Part shown: positions 1-10,003 of the stretch, in pieces | Numbering within the stretch: the first letter of the stretch is position 1 | Layout of the letters: each line of letters opens with the position of its first letter | Assembly: GCF_003207815.1 (NCBI RefSeq) | Contig: NZ_NKTX01000010.1 | Location: 1 to 64,000, forward strand | DNA from: Komagataeibacter oboediens | GTDB taxonomy: Bacteria > Pseudomonadota > Alphaproteobacteria > Acetobacterales > Acetobacteraceae | Length of the DNA: 64,000 bases | Direction: 5' to 3' | Made by a program: the position numbers and the translations under genes | Notes under the pieces: generated by a model | Database searches by the model: none | The model's input: the letters and a program-made list of their open reading frames with translations, nothing else | Told to the model about the DNA's origin: nothing

Positions 1-159
1 ATCGTCGGCGGCCTCGCCGTCAGCCAGCTGCTGACACTGTTCACTACGCCAGTCATCTACCTCCTCATGGATGGAATCAGCCAGAAGCTCGCGCGGCGGT
101 TCCGCAGTGTGGATAATGGCGGCAATGACGGTCTGCCCGGACCGCAGGCTTTAACGTGA
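1..159 (+). CDS. RND efflux permease, C-terminal fragment (MuxB/MdtB-like)
   Basis: The window opens inside this gene; only the last 52 residues are visible. They read as the end of the final transmembrane helix of an HAE-1 RND permease ([18 protein letters not shown]) followed by a short basic cytoplasmic tail. The same SQxLTLxTTPVxYLxxD pattern ends the next gene, so the two permeases are paralogs. The TGA stop overlaps the GTG start of that permease by four bases, indicating translational coupling. Two adjacent permeases plus an outer membrane factor match the MuxBC-OpmB/MdtBC arrangement, in which the two permeases form a heterotrimer. The assignment to the B subunit is inferred from position. 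Confidence 0.85.
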   Translation: MVGGLAVSQLLTLFTTPVIYLLMDGISQKLARRFRSVDNGGNDGLPGPQALT

Positions 160-3100
160 CCCCCCTGTCCATCTTTGTCCGCAGGCCGGTCGCCACCATC
201 CTGCTGACAGTGGCCCTGATCATCGGGGGGGTGATCGGGTACCTGACGCTGCCGGTGGCGGACATGCCCAATGTCGATTTCCCGGTCATTCAGGTGCAGG
301 CGCAACAGGCCGGTGGCTCGCCAGAGGAAATCGCCAGCTCCGTCGCGGCCCCGCTTGAGCGGCATCTGGGCGCGATCGCGGACCTGACGGAAATGACATC
401 GCAGTCATCGGCCAATCAGGCGCGGATCACGCTGCAGTTCTCGCTTGACCGCGACATCAATGGCGCAGCCCGTGATGTAGAGGCCGCGCTGCAGGCGGCG
501 CATGCGGACCTGCCATCATCCCTGCGGCAGAACCCAAGCTATTCCAAGGCAAACCCAAACGGCGCGCCGGTCATGATCCTTGCGCTGACATCACGCACGC
601 GCACTGCGCCGCAACTGTATGACCTTGCCTCCAACGTGCTGCAGCAGCACCTGTCGCAGATACAGGGCGTGGGCCAGGTTGAGATCGGGGGCAGTTCACT
701 GCCGGCCGTCCGGGTGGAAATGAACCCGCTGGCGCTGTACAAATTCGGTATCGGGTTTGAGGATATCCGCGCGGCCCTTGCATCGGCCAACGCCCATACG
801 CCCAAGGGCTTCATTGACCAGGGCGACCACCGTTTCGTGCTGGCGACCAATGACCAGGCGCATAACGCGCAGGCCTACCGCGACCTGATCGTGGCCTATC
901 ACGACAGCCGTCCCGTCCGGCTGGAAGACGTGGCCTATGTCCATGATGGCGTGGAGGACCTGCGCAACGCCGGGTACGTGGATGGCAAGGCCGGGGTGCT
1001 GGCCATCATCTTCGCGCAGGCGGGGGCCAACATCATCAACACCAATGACCAGATCCGCGCCAAGCTGCCGATGCTGCGCGAGGCCCTGCCGGCGGATGTG
1101 GACCTTGGCAAATTCATGGACCGGTCCACCACCATCCGCGCGGCGCTGGCCGATACGCAGTTCACGCTGGTGCTGTCGGTCTGCCTTGTGGTGCTGGTGG
1201 TGCTGCTGTTCCTGCGTTCGCCCCGCATTACCATCATTCCCGCCATTGTGGTGCCGACATCCATCATCACCACCTTTGGCGTCATGCGGCTGCTGGGATA
1301 TTCGATCGACAATCTTTCGCTGATGGCGCTGACCATTTCCACCGGATTCGTGGTGGATGACGCCATCGTGGTGGTGGAAAACATCAGTCGTCACATGGAA
1401 GCGGGCATGGACCGCCTGCAGGCCACCCTGCTGGGCACGCGCGAGGTGGCGTTCACGGTCATGTCCATCACGGTATCGCTGATTGCGGTGTTCCTGCCCA
1501 TCCTGCTGCTCAGTGGTGTGGCGGGGCGGCTGTTCCATGAATTCGCCATGACGATGTCGATCACCATTGTCGTCTCCATGGGGCTGTCGCTGTCGCTGAC
1601 CCCCATGATGACGGCCCACCTGCTGCGCCAGCATGAAGTGCCCCGGTCCACCGGTGTGTTCGGGCGCATCGGCATGTGGCTGGAAACCGGCATCAATGCG
1701 ACCCAGCAGGGATATGCCCGTTCGCTGGAATGGGCGATCACGCACCGCCGGATCACCATCCTGTCCCTGCCCGTGACCATTGCCATCATGGTCGGCCTGT
1801 TCATCAAGATGCCCAAGAGCCTGTTTCCCGAATCAGACACCGGCATGCTGATGGGCCACCTGATGGGCGACCAGTCCATTTCGTTCCAGGCCATGCAGAG
1901 CAAGATCGCCACCACGCAGCAGGCCGTCCTTGCGGATCGGGATGTAGTTCATGTCATGGGCTTCATGGGGGGGCGCGGCAGTTCCAACCAGGCCAACATG
2001 TTCGTGACTCTGAAGGACAAGTCGTTACGCAACGATACGCCCGCACAGACCATTGCCCGCATTACGCGCCGGCTGCGCAACATGACGGGGGCGACCTTCT
2101 ATATGTCCGCACCCGGGCAGTTGCGCATTGGCGGACGGCAGAGCAATGCGGCCTACCAGTATTCGCTTCACTCCGATTCCTCGAAAGATCTGTACAAATG
2201 GACGCCGCTGCTGGTCACCGCGCTGCAGAAACATCCCGAACTGTCCGACATTTCATCGGACGTGCTGCAGGGCGGGTCGGCGCTCGATGTGCAGATCGAC
2301 CGTGATACCGCAAGCCGCCTGAACATTACGCCACAGCTTGTGTCCAATACGCTGTATGACGCCTATGGGCAGCGTTCGGCCTCGGTCATCTACAATTCCC
2401 TCAACCAGTACCGCGTGGTCATGGAAGTCGAGCCGCGTTTCTGGCAGGATCCCACGACACTCAAGCAGGTGTGGGTCAGTGTTGCCGGCGGCACGGCGGG
2501 GGGCGGCACGCAGTCCAACACCATCCGGGTCAAGACCGATACGGGCACCACGCAATCGCAGCTGAGCGAACAGTCCTTCCGCAACCAGATCGCCAATACG
2601 CTGGCGGGCGGGAACAGCACCTCCACCGGGTCCGCCGTTTCCACCAGTTCGGAATCCATGGTGCCGCTGACGCTGGTTTCCGTGCTGAAACCCACCAAGA
2701 CGGCGCTGAGCATCAATCATGACGGCCAGTCGGTGTCCACCACGGTTTCGTTCAACCTGAGCAATGGTGTCCCGCTGAGCCAGGCGGTGCAGATCATCAA
2801 TGAAGAGACCGTGCGCCTGCACATGCCCGCCAATATCCAGGGCAATTTTGCCGGCAACGCGGCGCAGTTCCAGAAATCGGTCAACAATGAACCGCTGCTG
2901 ATCCTTGCGGCCCTTGCCGCGGTGTACATGACGCTGGGCATCCTGTACGAAAGCTACGTTCATCCCCTGACCATCCTGTCCACCCTGCCTTCGGCCGGGG
3001 TCGGGGCGCTGCTGGCGCTGCAGTTTTTTGGTGAGGCATTTTCCCTGATCGCCATGATCGGGGTGATCCTGCTGATCGGCATCGTCAAGAAAAACGCCAT

Positions 3101-3452
3101 CATGCTGGTGGATTTCGCCATCACCGCCGAACGTGACGAAGGCCATACCGCGCTGGAGGCGATCCGTACCGCCTGCCTGCTGCGCTTCCGCCCGATCATG
3201 ATGACCACCTTTGCCGCCGCCCTGGGCGCGCTGCCCCTGATATTCGGCCACGGCTACGGTTCCGAACTGCGCCGCCCGCTGGGCATTGCGATTGTAGGCG
3301 GGCTGATCGTCAGCCAGGCGCTTACCCTTTACACAACACCGGTTGTCTATCTCTATCTCGACCATCTGGGGGTAGCCTGCCGCACGCAATTCAACCGGCT
3401 GTATGGACGGCTGTCCCGACGCCATCGTCTTTCCCACCAGCAGGATTCCTGA
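156..3452 (+). CDS. RND multidrug efflux permease (MuxC/MdtC-like)
   Basis: Full-length inner membrane proton/drug antiporter of the HAE-1 RND family (1098 residues, slightly long). The N-terminus is a typical TM1 ([19 protein letters not shown]). TM4 carries the proton-relay pair Asp401-Asp402 in [19 protein letters not shown]10 carries the expected lysine ([12 protein letters not shown], residues 976-987). A Ser/Thr/Gly-rich insert near residues 790-840 in the second porter region explains the extra length. It starts at a GTG overlapping the previous stop and is followed after 5 bp by the outer membrane factor gene. Expected to work with the upstream permease, an unseen adaptor and the downstream channel. 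Substrates cannot be read from sequence. Confidence 0.93.
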   Translation: MTPLSIFVRRPVATILLTVALIIGGVIGYLTLPVADMPNVDFPVIQVQAQQAGGSPEEIASSVAAPLERHLGAIADLTEMTSQSSANQARITLQFSLDRDINGAARDVEAALQAAHADLPSSLRQNPSYSKANPNGAPVMILALTSRTRTAPQLYDLASNVLQQHLSQIQGVGQVEIGGSSLPAVRVEMNPLALYKFGIGFEDIRAALASANAHTPKGFIDQGDHRFVLATNDQAHNAQAYRDLIVAYHDSRPVRLEDVAYVHDGVEDLRNAGYVDGKAGVLAIIFAQAGANIINTNDQIRAKLPMLREALPADVDLGKFMDRSTTIRAALADTQFTLVLSVCLVVLVVLLFLRSPRITIIPAIVVPTSIITTFGVMRLLGYSIDNLSLMALTISTGFVVDDAIVVVENISRHMEAGMDRLQATLLGTREVAFTVMSITVSLIAVFLPILLLSGVAGRLFHEFAMTMSITIVVSMGLSLSLTPMMTAHLLRQHEVPRSTGVFGRIGMWLETGINATQQGYARSLEWAITHRRITILSLPVTIAIMVGLFIKMPKSLFPESDTGMLMGHLMGDQSISFQAMQSKIATTQQAVLADRDVVHVMGFMGGRGSSNQANMFVTLKDKSLRNDTPAQTIARITRRLRNMTGATFYMSAPGQLRIGGRQSNAAYQYSLHSDSSKDLYKWTPLLVTALQKHPELSDISSDVLQGGSALDVQIDRDTASRLNITPQLVSNTLYDAYGQRSASVIYNSLNQYRVVMEVEPRFWQDPTTLKQVWVSVAGGTAGGGTQSNTIRVKTDTGTTQSQLSEQSFRNQIANTLAGGNSTSTGSAVSTSSESMVPLTLVSVLKPTKTALSINHDGQSVSTTVSFNLSNGVPLSQAVQIINEETVRLHMPANIQGNFAGNAAQFQKSVNNEPLLILAALAAVYMTLGILYESYVHPLTILSTLPSAGVGALLALQFFGEAFSLIAMIGVILLIGIVKKNAIMLVDFAITAERDEGHTALEAIRTACLLRFRPIMMTTFAAALGALPLIFGHGYGSELRRPLGIAIVGGLIVSQALTLYTTPVVYLYLDHLGVACRTQFNRLYGRLSRRHRLSHQQDS

Positions 3453-3457
3453 TCCGG

Positions 3458-5026
3458 ATGACACCTTTCCCGCCATCCCCCGCCCGCGCCGCCATCCGTC
3501 CATCTTCCACCGCCCGCCGTTCAGCGCGCCTTGCACTGGCGGCCCTGCCGCTTCTGGCGCTGGCGGGATGCATGGTCGGGCCGAAATACCACCGTCCTGC
3601 CGCCATCGTTTCCCCCCGTTTCAAGGAACTGCGCCCCGAACCGGGATGGGAAATGGCCAACCCGAAGCTGGCGGAACTGCCCAAGCACGACTGGTGGACC
3701 ATCTATAACGATCCCGTCCTGAACGGTCTGGAATCGCAGGTTGCGATTTCCAACCAGAACATCAAGGAATACGAAGCCAGTTACCGTAACGCCCGCGCCC
3801 TGATCGACAGCGTGCGCGCGCAGCTTTTCCCGACCATAAGCGGCAGCCTGGGCTTTGACCGTGACGGACATGGCGCGGGTTCGCTGTCCTCGTCGGGCAG
3901 CAACTATGCAAAGGCGGGTTCGACCTACAACACGTATGACATCGGTCCCAGCGCCAGCTGGGATCTGGACATATGGGGCAAGATCCGGCGGCAGGTGCAG
4001 GAACAGGTGACCGCGGCGCAGGCCAGTGCCGCCGACCTGGCCAATGCCACGCTGTCGTATCAGGCACAGCTGGCGACGGCCTATTTCAACATGCGCTACC
4101 AGGACAGCCTGACGGACCTGCTGCAGCGTTATGTCAATTTCAACGAACAGGCGCTACGGATCACCCAGAACCAGTTTGACGCCGGCACAGCCGATCCCAC
4201 CGCCGTCCTTCAGGCGCGCACGACGCTGGAACAGAACCGTGCATCACTGATACAGGCAGGGATCAACCGCGCACAGTACGAACATGCGATTGCCGTGCTG
4301 ATTGGCAAGCCGCCCGCCGATGTCACCATCGCCCCGGCGCAGCTGTCGCGCACGGTGCCGCCCATTCCGGTCTCGGTGCCGGCCGACCTGTTGCAGCGCC
4401 GCCCCGACATTGCCGCGGCCGAGCGCACGATGGAGCAGTACAACGCCATGATTGGCGCGGACATGGCCGCGTTCTATCCGGACATCACCATCAACGCCAG
4501 CTATGAACAGAGCGGCGGCGACCCGGTAACCTCTCTCATGTCAGCAATGAACCGCGTCTGGTCACTGGGGGCATCCGCAACCGAAATCCTGTTTGAAGGC
4601 GGGTCGCGCACTGCCGCCGTGCATGAAGCCAATGCCCAGTACGACAATGCTGTCGCCACCTACCGCCAGACCGTATTGACGGCATTGCAGAACACGGAAG
4701 ATCAGCTGTCCAACCTGCGCATCCTGGCCCAGCAGTCCGTGCAGCAGCAGAAGGCACTGGATTTTGCCAACCGCACGGTCGAAGTCTCGCTGAACCAGTA
4801 CCGGGCTGGAACGGAAATCTATACGACCGTGATCACCAACGAGAACTCGGCCCTGAGCGATGCCGAAACCCTGCTGGGGATCCAGCAGCAGCGCATGGTG
4901 GACAGTGTCAGCCTGGTGCAGGCGCTGGGCGGCGGATGGGATGCGTCACGCCTGCCATCGAAAAACTCGTTGCAGAAGGACAACCCCCTGCTGCCGTCCT
5001 TCATTCAGAAGGACACCAACAAATAG
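3458..5026 (+). CDS. RND outer membrane factor lipoprotein (OprM/NodT family)
   Basis: 522-residue outer membrane channel of the TolC/OprM superfamily. A basic N-region and hydrophobic stretch end in the lipobox LAGC (Cys38), followed by the family's MVGPKYHRPA start, so it should be a lipid-anchored mature protein. Two OEP repeats follow; typical sequences are DLQRRPDIAAAERTM-like (here DLLQRRPDIAAAERTM) and SWDLDIWGKIRRQV. It begins 5 bp after the MuxC-like permease and is the last gene before a strong hairpin terminator, so it closes the pump operon. Known family role: trimeric exit duct through the outer membrane. Confidence 0.93.
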   Translation: MTPFPPSPARAAIRPSSTARRSARLALAALPLLALAGCMVGPKYHRPAAIVSPRFKELRPEPGWEMANPKLAELPKHDWWTIYNDPVLNGLESQVAISNQNIKEYEASYRNARALIDSVRAQLFPTISGSLGFDRDGHGAGSLSSSGSNYAKAGSTYNTYDIGPSASWDLDIWGKIRRQVQEQVTAAQASAADLANATLSYQAQLATAYFNMRYQDSLTDLLQRYVNFNEQALRITQNQFDAGTADPTAVLQARTTLEQNRASLIQAGINRAQYEHAIAVLIGKPPADVTIAPAQLSRTVPPIPVSVPADLLQRRPDIAAAERTMEQYNAMIGADMAAFYPDITINASYEQSGGDPVTSLMSAMNRVWSLGASATEILFEGGSRTAAVHEANAQYDNAVATYRQTVLTALQNTEDQLSNLRILAQQSVQQQKALDFANRTVEVSLNQYRAGTEIYTTVITNENSALSDAETLLGIQQQRMVDSVSLVQALGGGWDASRLPSKNSLQKDNPLLPSFIQKDTNK

Positions 5027-5031
5027 GTCAG

Positions 5032-5069
5032 AAAAAAGCCCCTGCACCAATGGTGACAGGGGCTTTTTT
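5032..5069 (+). terminator. Intrinsic terminator after the first RND operon, probably bidirectional
   Basis: Six A's, then GCCCCTG, a 12-nt loop, CAGGGGC and six T's form a near-perfect stem starting 5 bp after the outer membrane factor stop. The flanking A and T runs give a U tract on either strand, so it can also end transcription of the convergent small gene at 5082-5261. Confidence 0.9.
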
Positions 5070-5081
5070 ATGGGTAGCGGG

Positions 5082-5261
5082 TTACTGGTTGAAAAGCGAT
5101 CTGGCCGAGAGCAGCACGATCAGAACCACAATCACAAATGCCAGAATGGCAACAAAGAACAGTATTTTTGCCATTCCTGCCGAAACGGCGGAAATGCCAC
5201 TGAAGCCAAACAGCCCGGCGACCAGTGATACAATCAAAAAAAACAGCGCCAGTTTCAGCAT
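5082..5261 (-). CDS. DUF1328 (YtjA-like) small membrane protein
   Basis: 59 codons encode a protein that is almost all membrane: an N-terminal helix (MLKLALFFLIVSLVAGLFGF), a short link (SGISAVSAGMAKI) and a second helix (LFFVAILAFVIVVLIVLL) with a short tail. The G-x-x-G-x-x-A linker and length are typical of DUF1328, a family of uncharacterised two-helix inner membrane proteins. An AGGG motif lies about 10 nt before the ATG. An eight-T run in codons 7-9 is a possible slippage site. Function unknown. Confidence 0.8.
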   Translation of the reverse strand: MLKLALFFLIVSLVAGLFGFSGISAVSAGMAKILFFVAILAFVIVVLIVLLSARSLFNQ

Positions 5262-5322
5262 GGCATTTTTCCCTGCAAATCAGTCATGCTGCCCCAACGC
5301 GGCAGCACCATATATGTTGCCT

Positions 5323-5580
5323 TCAGCCCCGGCGCCGCAGGAAGACGCTTGCCAGAAAACCCAGCACGGACGCCCCCACCAGCGCAAACAGCGGGCGATC
5401 CGCCGTCACGTCACGCACGGTATCCAGAATTTCGCCCATGCCCCGCTGGGCTACGCCGCTTGCGCCCTGCAGGCGCGCGGATAGCGGGGTGCCGGCATCC
5501 CCGACAAAGCCATCCAGACCATCCTGAAGCCGGCCAATACCTTCTTCCAGATGCGCTTCAAAATTGGGGGGATTTGTCAT
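5323..5580 (-). CDS. Small C-terminally membrane-anchored protein, DUF883/ElaB-like
   Basis: About 85 residues. An amphipathic N-terminal half (HLEEGIGRLQDGLDGF) is followed by a glycine-rich link and a C-terminal transmembrane helix (PLFALVGASVLGFLASVFL) ending RRRG. This layout resembles the ElaB/YqjD/DUF883 group, whose E. coli members bind ribosomes at the inner membrane in stationary phase; similarity here is by architecture only. I take the ATG at 5580 (MTNPP), which has AAGGG upstream, rather than an upstream in-frame ATG. Transcribed in the same direction as the DUF1328 gene about 60 bp downstream. Confidence 0.6.
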   Translation of the reverse strand: MTNPPNFEAHLEEGIGRLQDGLDGFVGDAGTPLSARLQGASGVAQRGMGEILDTVRDVTADRPLFALVGASVLGFLASVFLRRRG

Positions 5581-5682
5581 GTTCCGTATTCCCTTGCTTG
5601 CCATAGGGGAGACGCGAAAGCCCGTCCCCCACTGCCCTATGCCTTCATGCCTGCAGGCAACAGACCCGTTGGTGCAGACTTA

Positions 5683-6501
5683 TCATATCTCCGATGCCTG
5701 CCAATAGGCCGCATCCGCGCCCGGATCATCCTCACCCGCAATCAGCCGGCGCATGCGCTCGGCCATGGCACGCATTGCCGGGGCGGTATGATCGCGTGGG
5801 CGTGGCCCAACGGTGAAATCACCCCGCAGCCCGGCGGGATGCCCCTCCAGAATGATGATCCGGTCTGCAAGGATCAGGGCTTCGTCCAGATCATGGGTCA
5901 CGAACAGTACGGTCCCCTGCCGCCGAGCATGGATCCGCAGCAGTTCGTCCTGCAGGGCACTGCGCGTAATGGCGTCCAGCGCGCCGAATGGTTCGTCCAT
6001 CAGCAGCAGGTCCGGTTCGACCGTCAGTGCGCGCGCGACCCCCACGCGCTGGCGCTGTCCACCCGAAAGCTGGCGTGGCCACCGCTCCGCCATGTCCGCA
6101 AGCCCGACGAGATCCAGCGCCGCCATGGCCCGTTCCCGCCGCTGCAGCCGTGTCAGGCCCAGCCCCTCCAGCCCCAGTTCCACATTCCGCCGCACACTGC
6201 GCCACGGCATGAGCTTGGCATCCTGAAACACCATTGCCGCCGGACGATGGGCCGCCGTCGGGGACGGATGGAGGCTGACCGTGCCCTCGCTGGGGCGTAT
6301 CAGCCCCATGATGACGCGCAGCAACGTGGATTTGCCAACACCCGATGGCCCCAGCACCGCGACGAATTCACCCCGCCTGATGTCCAGATTCACATGCCGG
6401 AGGATGAAGCTGCGCCCATGGTCATGTGACAGGCCGATATTTTCCAGCCTGACCACCACATCACCCGGGACCGCGGCTGTCGTGATATTATCCATAACCA
6501 C
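5683..6501 (-). CDS. ABC importer ATPase (SsuB/TauB/NrtD family)
   Basis: About 272 residues with all nucleotide-binding motifs in order: Walker A GPSGVGKST (about 51-59), Q-loop (MVFQDAKLMPW), signature LSGGQRQRV (about 145-153), Walker B LLLMDEPFGALD, and switch histidine in VTHDLDEAL. This is the nitrate/sulfonate/taurine subgroup, and it energises the adjacent permease. The start is uncertain: GTG codons lie at 6519, 6510 and 6501 and an ATG at 6495. The GTG at 6501 has AGGGG eight bases upstream, inside the end of the permease gene, so I chose it. Last gene of a three-gene operon. Confidence 0.88.
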   Translation of the reverse strand: MVMDNITTAAVPGDVVVRLENIGLSHDHGRSFILRHVNLDIRRGEFVAVLGPSGVGKSTLLRVIMGLIRPSEGTVSLHPSPTAAHRPAAMVFQDAKLMPWRSVRRNVELGLEGLGLTRLQRRERAMAALDLVGLADMAERWPRQLSGGQRQRVGVARALTVEPDLLLMDEPFGALDAITRSALQDELLRIHARRQGTVLFVTHDLDEALILADRIIILEGHPAGLRGDFTVGPRPRDHTAPAMRAMAERMRRLIAGEDDPGADAAYWQASEI

Positions 6502-6506
6502 CGCGT

Positions 6507-7271
6507 TCACCCCTGCCACCCCAGCAGCCGCCTGCGCACCGCCATGAAAACCGTGTCAGTCAGGGCATAGAGCAGCGCCATGGTCAGCATGTAGACCACC
6601 ACAAGGTCGGTCGCCAGCAGGCTGGACGCCTGCATCATCCGCGCGCCAATTCCCGGCACGCCAAACAGTTCGGCCGCGACAACCGACATCCATGCCTGCC
6701 CCAGCCCCGTGCGCAGCCCTGCCAGCACACCGGGGGCCGAGGCCGGAATGACAACCGTGCGCAGCCGCGCCCAGAACCCGCCATGACCAAAGGAGGCGGC
6801 GACTTCATACAGGTCCGGGTCGATGGCCTGCACGGCCCCGTACGCAGCGTAGAAATTGATCCAGAAAACCGAAATGGCGATCACGAAGGTGGCCCCGGCG
6901 GTATCCAGCCCGAACCACAGGATGGCGAATGGCACCCATGCCAGACCCGGTATGGGCCGCAATACCCGCACGACACCGGACAGCAGTCCGTCCAGCAGGA
7001 ACACTGTCCCGCATAACAGGCCGATGAGCGTGCCCAGCACCGAACCGACGACCAGCCCCATCAGGTAATGGGTCAGGCTATCGCGAATGGCCTGAACCCA
7101 TGCGCCGCTACGCACTTCCCCCAGCCATGCCGGGCCAAGGCTGCTCGGCGCGGGCACCAGCCCGGATGGCACCCAGCCCAGCCGGATTACCGCTTCCCAT
7201 CCCCCAAACAGCACGACAAGGCCCACCGCGCCCAGAAGCGGGCGCATCCAGACGGAACGGGTCAGCGTCAT
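6507..7271 (-). CDS. ABC importer permease (SsuC/TauC family)
   Basis: 254-residue inner membrane permease with about six helices. The cytoplasmic EAA loop that docks on the ATPase is visible as EVAASFGHGGFWARLRTVVIPASAPGVLAGLRTGLGQAW (in part). The N-terminal helix (LLGAVGLVVLFGGWEAVIRL) and the central GLVVGSVLGTLIGLLCG helix are typical of the family. The ATG overlaps the stop of the substrate-binding protein gene (ATGA), and its own stop overlaps the possible early starts of the ATPase gene. Forms a homodimeric channel with two ATPase subunits. Confidence 0.88.
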   Translation of the reverse strand: MTLTRSVWMRPLLGAVGLVVLFGGWEAVIRLGWVPSGLVPAPSSLGPAWLGEVRSGAWVQAIRDSLTHYLMGLVVGSVLGTLIGLLCGTVFLLDGLLSGVVRVLRPIPGLAWVPFAILWFGLDTAGATFVIAISVFWINFYAAYGAVQAIDPDLYEVAASFGHGGFWARLRTVVIPASAPGVLAGLRTGLGQAWMSVVAAELFGVPGIGARMMQASSLLATDLVVVYMLTMALLYALTDTVFMAVRRRLLGWQG

Positions 7272-8311
7272 TGCGCAATCTGCCGGTAACTCTCGAGATC
7301 GAACAGCGAGGCCACGGGTTCCGCCTTGTGCAGCAGGCCACTCTGCACCTCAAAATCCTGCAGCTTGCCGACCGCATCCACGATGCTGGCGGGATCGGAT
7401 ACGTAATTGGAGGCTGAAACCTTCAGCGCCTCGATGATGATGTCTCTGGGCAGCATGCCACCGCCCAGCGCCTGCTGCACATAGGGTTCCGCCTGTTCCG
7501 GATCCGTGGCCAGCAGGTGCGTCGCCTTGACGAAGCTGGTCAGGAACGCGGTCTTCCACGCTGCACGGTCTGGCGCATCCTCGTTGACGATTGCCAGCAC
7601 GGAACCCGGCTGGCCCGGCATGAGGTCATGCCCCGACGCCAGCACCCGCATGCCGGGCATACGATGGCGGATAATGGTCAGCGCCGGTTCACGCAGGATG
7701 GCGCCATCCACCGCACCTGCCAGGAACGCCTGCTGGGCGGCATCGATATCAATGCCGACAATATCCGCCACATCGGCAGGTTCCAGCCCGTTCCGGGCCT
7801 TGAGCCAGTAGCGCAGCAACGTATCGGGCACGGACCCGAGCGGCTGGGCCGCGATCTTGGGCTTATGGCCTGCCTTCGTGGCGAAATCCGCAAAAAGCTG
7901 ACGCAGCGCATCGGGTGTCAGGGCAACGGGCTGTTCCGGCAGGTCGGCGGCCAGCGCCCCGCGGGAGACTACTTCCAGTTCCTCCGTTGCCGCACTCGCG
8001 ACAACCTTCACATCCACACCATGCGCCCGGGCCTGCAGCAGGGGCAGCACGCCCGCCACATAGGCATCAATCTTGCCCGATACCAGTGCCTGAATGGCCT
8101 GTGGGCCGGACTGGAAGCGGACCAATTGCATGTCGATCCCTGCATCCCGCGCCCAGTTCTTGCCCTGCATGACAAACAGCGGCGCCGAACCAATGACCGG
8201 AATATACCCCACGCGCACCGTTGCCGCGTGAACACTGCCGCACAGACCGATCATGGCGGTCACGGCATAAAGTCCACGGCGTATGGCACGCCCCAAAACT
8301 GATCCTGTCAT
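7268..8311 (-). CDS. ABC importer substrate-binding protein (SsuA/TauA/NMT1-like)
   Basis: 347-residue periplasmic binding protein. The ATG at 8311 opens a signal peptide (basic MTGSVLGRAIRR, hydrophobic core, cleavage near VHA-ATV). Mature features fit the SsuA/TauA/ThiY fold: VRVGYIPVIGSAPLFVMQ at the first strand, FQSGPQAIQALVSGKIDAYVAG, and GAVDGAILREPALT in the second lobe. The ligand may be a sulfonate, taurine or nitrate-like small anion, but the sequence does not decide it. First gene of the operon. The reading frame stays open upstream, but that stretch is AT-rich non-coding sequence plus a terminator. Confidence 0.87.
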   Translation of the reverse strand: MTGSVLGRAIRRGLYAVTAMIGLCGSVHAATVRVGYIPVIGSAPLFVMQGKNWARDAGIDMQLVRFQSGPQAIQALVSGKIDAYVAGVLPLLQARAHGVDVKVVASAATEELEVVSRGALAADLPEQPVALTPDALRQLFADFATKAGHKPKIAAQPLGSVPDTLLRYWLKARNGLEPADVADIVGIDIDAAQQAFLAGAVDGAILREPALTIIRHRMPGMRVLASGHDLMPGQPGSVLAIVNEDAPDRAAWKTAFLTSFVKATHLLATDPEQAEPYVQQALGGGMLPRDIIIEALKVSASNYVSDPASIVDAVGKLQDFEVQSGLLHKAEPVASLFDLESYRQIAQ

Positions 8312-8339
8312 GGCTGAAGCCCTGTCTGCTGCGCAGGCC

Positions 8340-8400
8340 CGATCCTGCGTATCAATGTGATATCGAAATATACATAATCGCGATTGAATATCTATATAAC
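8340..8400 (-). promoter_or_regulatory. AT-rich palindromic upstream region of the ABC importer operon
   Basis: In an otherwise GC-rich window this 60-bp stretch is markedly AT-rich and carries the 10-bp palindrome AATCGCGATT (8376-8385) flanked by ATAT/TATAT repeats (GATATCGAAATATAC and GAATATCTATATAAC). It sits 30-90 bp before the binding-protein start, where a promoter and operator would be expected. No -35/-10 pair was assigned with confidence. Confidence 0.4.
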
Positions 8401-8431
8401 GATGAAAAAATGTTGGATTCCATGGCGACAT

Positions 8432-8461
8432 AAAAAAACCCGGCCAGAGGCCGGGCTTTTT
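8432..8461 (-). terminator. Intrinsic terminator of the rpsM-rpsK-rpoA-rplQ operon
   Basis: On the minus strand, 20 bp after the rplQ stop, AAGCCCGGCC-TCT-GGCCGGG is followed by seven T's. It is a classic rho-independent terminator that closes the long ribosomal/RNA polymerase gene run and insulates the downstream importer operon. Confidence 0.92.
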
Positions 8462-8481
8462 CACGCAGGAACCGAAGTTCC

Positions 8482-8907
8482 TCAGGCTGCCAGGTGATCT
8501 TCCTGGTTGGCTTCGGGGCGCGGACCACTGTCCTTGCCCTTTGCCGACACATCGCGATCAACCAGTTCGATCACAGCCATATCGGCCGCATCACCGTGGC
8601 GCATGCCGGCACGCAGCACGCGGGTGTAGCCACCCTGACGCGCCTTGTAACGGTCAGCCACCGTGTCGAACAGCTTGGACACGATCTTGTCGTCACGCAG
8701 CTGGGCGAAAGCCTGACGGCGGGCGTGCAGGTTGCCACGCTTGCCAAGGGTGATCAGCTTTTCCACAACCGGGCGCAGCTCTTTCGCCTTGGGCAGCGTG
8801 GTGGTGATCTGTTCGTGCTTGATCAGGGCGACAGCCATGTTGCGAAACATGGCCAGTCGATGGGACGAGGTAACGCCGAGCTTACGGCCGGCAACACCGT
8901 GACGCAT
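8482..8907 (-). CDS. rplQ: 50S ribosomal protein L17
   Basis: 141 residues. The conserved core is intact: [18 protein letters not shown] near the N-terminus, then [20 protein letters not shown] and [11 protein letters not shown]17 binds 23S rRNA near the tunnel exit. The C-terminal acidic/polar extension (about 20 residues) is common in alphaproteobacteria. It follows rpoA by 33 bp and is the last gene before the terminator, as is usual for the alpha operon. Confidence 0.97.
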   Translation of the reverse strand: MRHGVAGRKLGVTSSHRLAMFRNMAVALIKHEQITTTLPKAKELRPVVEKLITLGKRGNLHARRQAFAQLRDDKIVSKLFDTVADRYKARQGGYTRVLRAGMRHGDAADMAVIELVDRDVSAKGKDSGPRPEANQEDHLAA

Positions 8908-8940
8908 GATGTAATTTCCTGTTTTATCCGGTTCGGAGGA

Positions 8941-9960
8941 TCAGAACGGCTCGTCGAGCCTCTTCGCCAGATCTTCGATATTTTCCGGCGGCCAGGCCGG
9001 GACATTCATACCCAGTGAAAGCCCCATGGCGGTCAGGACTTCCTTGATCTCGTTGAGCGACTTGCGGCCGAAATTCGGGGTGCGCAGCATCTCCTGCTCG
9101 GTCTTCTGAACCAGATCACCGATATAGACGATGTTGTCGTTCTTCAGGCAGTTCGCGCTACGGACCGACAGTTCCAGTTCGTCAACCTTGCGCAGCAGGT
9201 TACGGTTGAACGGCAGGTCATCCTGCGGCTCTTCCGTACGCACGGTGCGCGGTTCATCGAAGTTGATGAACAGCTGAAGCTGGTCCTGAAGGATACGCGC
9301 GGCAAGCGCCACGGCATCTTCCGGCGTTACGGCGCCATTTGTCTCGACCGTCAGCAGCAGGCGGTCGTAATCGGTGACCTGACCCACGCGGGTCTGCTCC
9401 ACCTTGTAGGACACGCGCCGCACGGGCGAGTAGATGGCATCAACCGGGATCAGGCCAATCGGCGCGTCTTCCGGGCGGTTTGCCGCCGCGGGGACATAGC
9501 CCTTGCCCATGTTCACGGTGAATTCCATCCCGAACTTCACCCCTTCGTCCAGGGTGCAGATTACCAGATCGGGGTTCATGACTTCGATATCATGACCGGT
9601 CTGGATCTGTCCGGCACGCACTTCGCCCGGCCCCGTGGCCGTCAGCACCATGCGCTTGGGTCCCTCACCATGCATCCGCAGTGCGAGCTGCTTGATGTTG
9701 AGGACGATGTCGGTCACGTCTTCACGAACACCCGCCACCGACGAGAATTCATGCAGCACGCCGTCAATCTGGATTGCCGTAACCGTAGCCCCCTGCAGGG
9801 ACGACAGCAGAACCCGACGGATCGCATTGCCCAGCGTCATGCCGAAACCGCGTTCCAGCGGTTCGGCCACGACGGTCGCAATACGTGAAGGTTCCGCCCC
9901 CGGTTCGACTTCCAGCTTTTCCGGCTTGATCAGGGATTGCCAGTTTTTCTGGAGGACCAA
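8941..9960 (-). CDS. rpoA: DNA-directed RNA polymerase subunit alpha
   Basis: 339 residues. The N-terminal dimerisation domain ([20 protein letters not shown], residues about 32-51) nucleates assembly of beta and beta-prime. The C-terminal domain ([19 protein letters not shown]; then [17 protein letters not shown]) holds the residues that contact UP elements and activators. Placement between rpsK and rplQ is the conserved order. The gap to rpsK (121 bp) contains two stem-loops. Confidence 0.98.
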   Translation of the reverse strand: MVLQKNWQSLIKPEKLEVEPGAEPSRIATVVAEPLERGFGMTLGNAIRRVLLSSLQGATVTAIQIDGVLHEFSSVAGVREDVTDIVLNIKQLALRMHGEGPKRMVLTATGPGEVRAGQIQTGHDIEVMNPDLVICTLDEGVKFGMEFTVNMGKGYVPAAANRPEDAPIGLIPVDAIYSPVRRVSYKVEQTRVGQVTDYDRLLLTVETNGAVTPEDAVALAARILQDQLQLFINFDEPRTVRTEEPQDDLPFNRNLLRKVDELELSVRSANCLKNDNIVYIGDLVQKTEQEMLRTPNFGRKSLNEIKEVLTAMGLSLGMNVPAWPPENIEDLAKRLDEPF

Positions 9961-10003
9961 GGTAATGGCCTTTCAAGACTGATCTGCCACCAGGTCCGGT
10001 AAC

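Noticed and set aside
2253-3536. 427-codon minus-strand ORF opposite the MuxC-like permease
   Set aside because: Overlaps a complete RND permease gene; composition is that of an antisense frame.
8312-8464. 51-codon upstream extension of the substrate-binding protein
   Set aside because: Crosses the terminator and the AT-rich regulatory region; the signal peptide starts at 8311.
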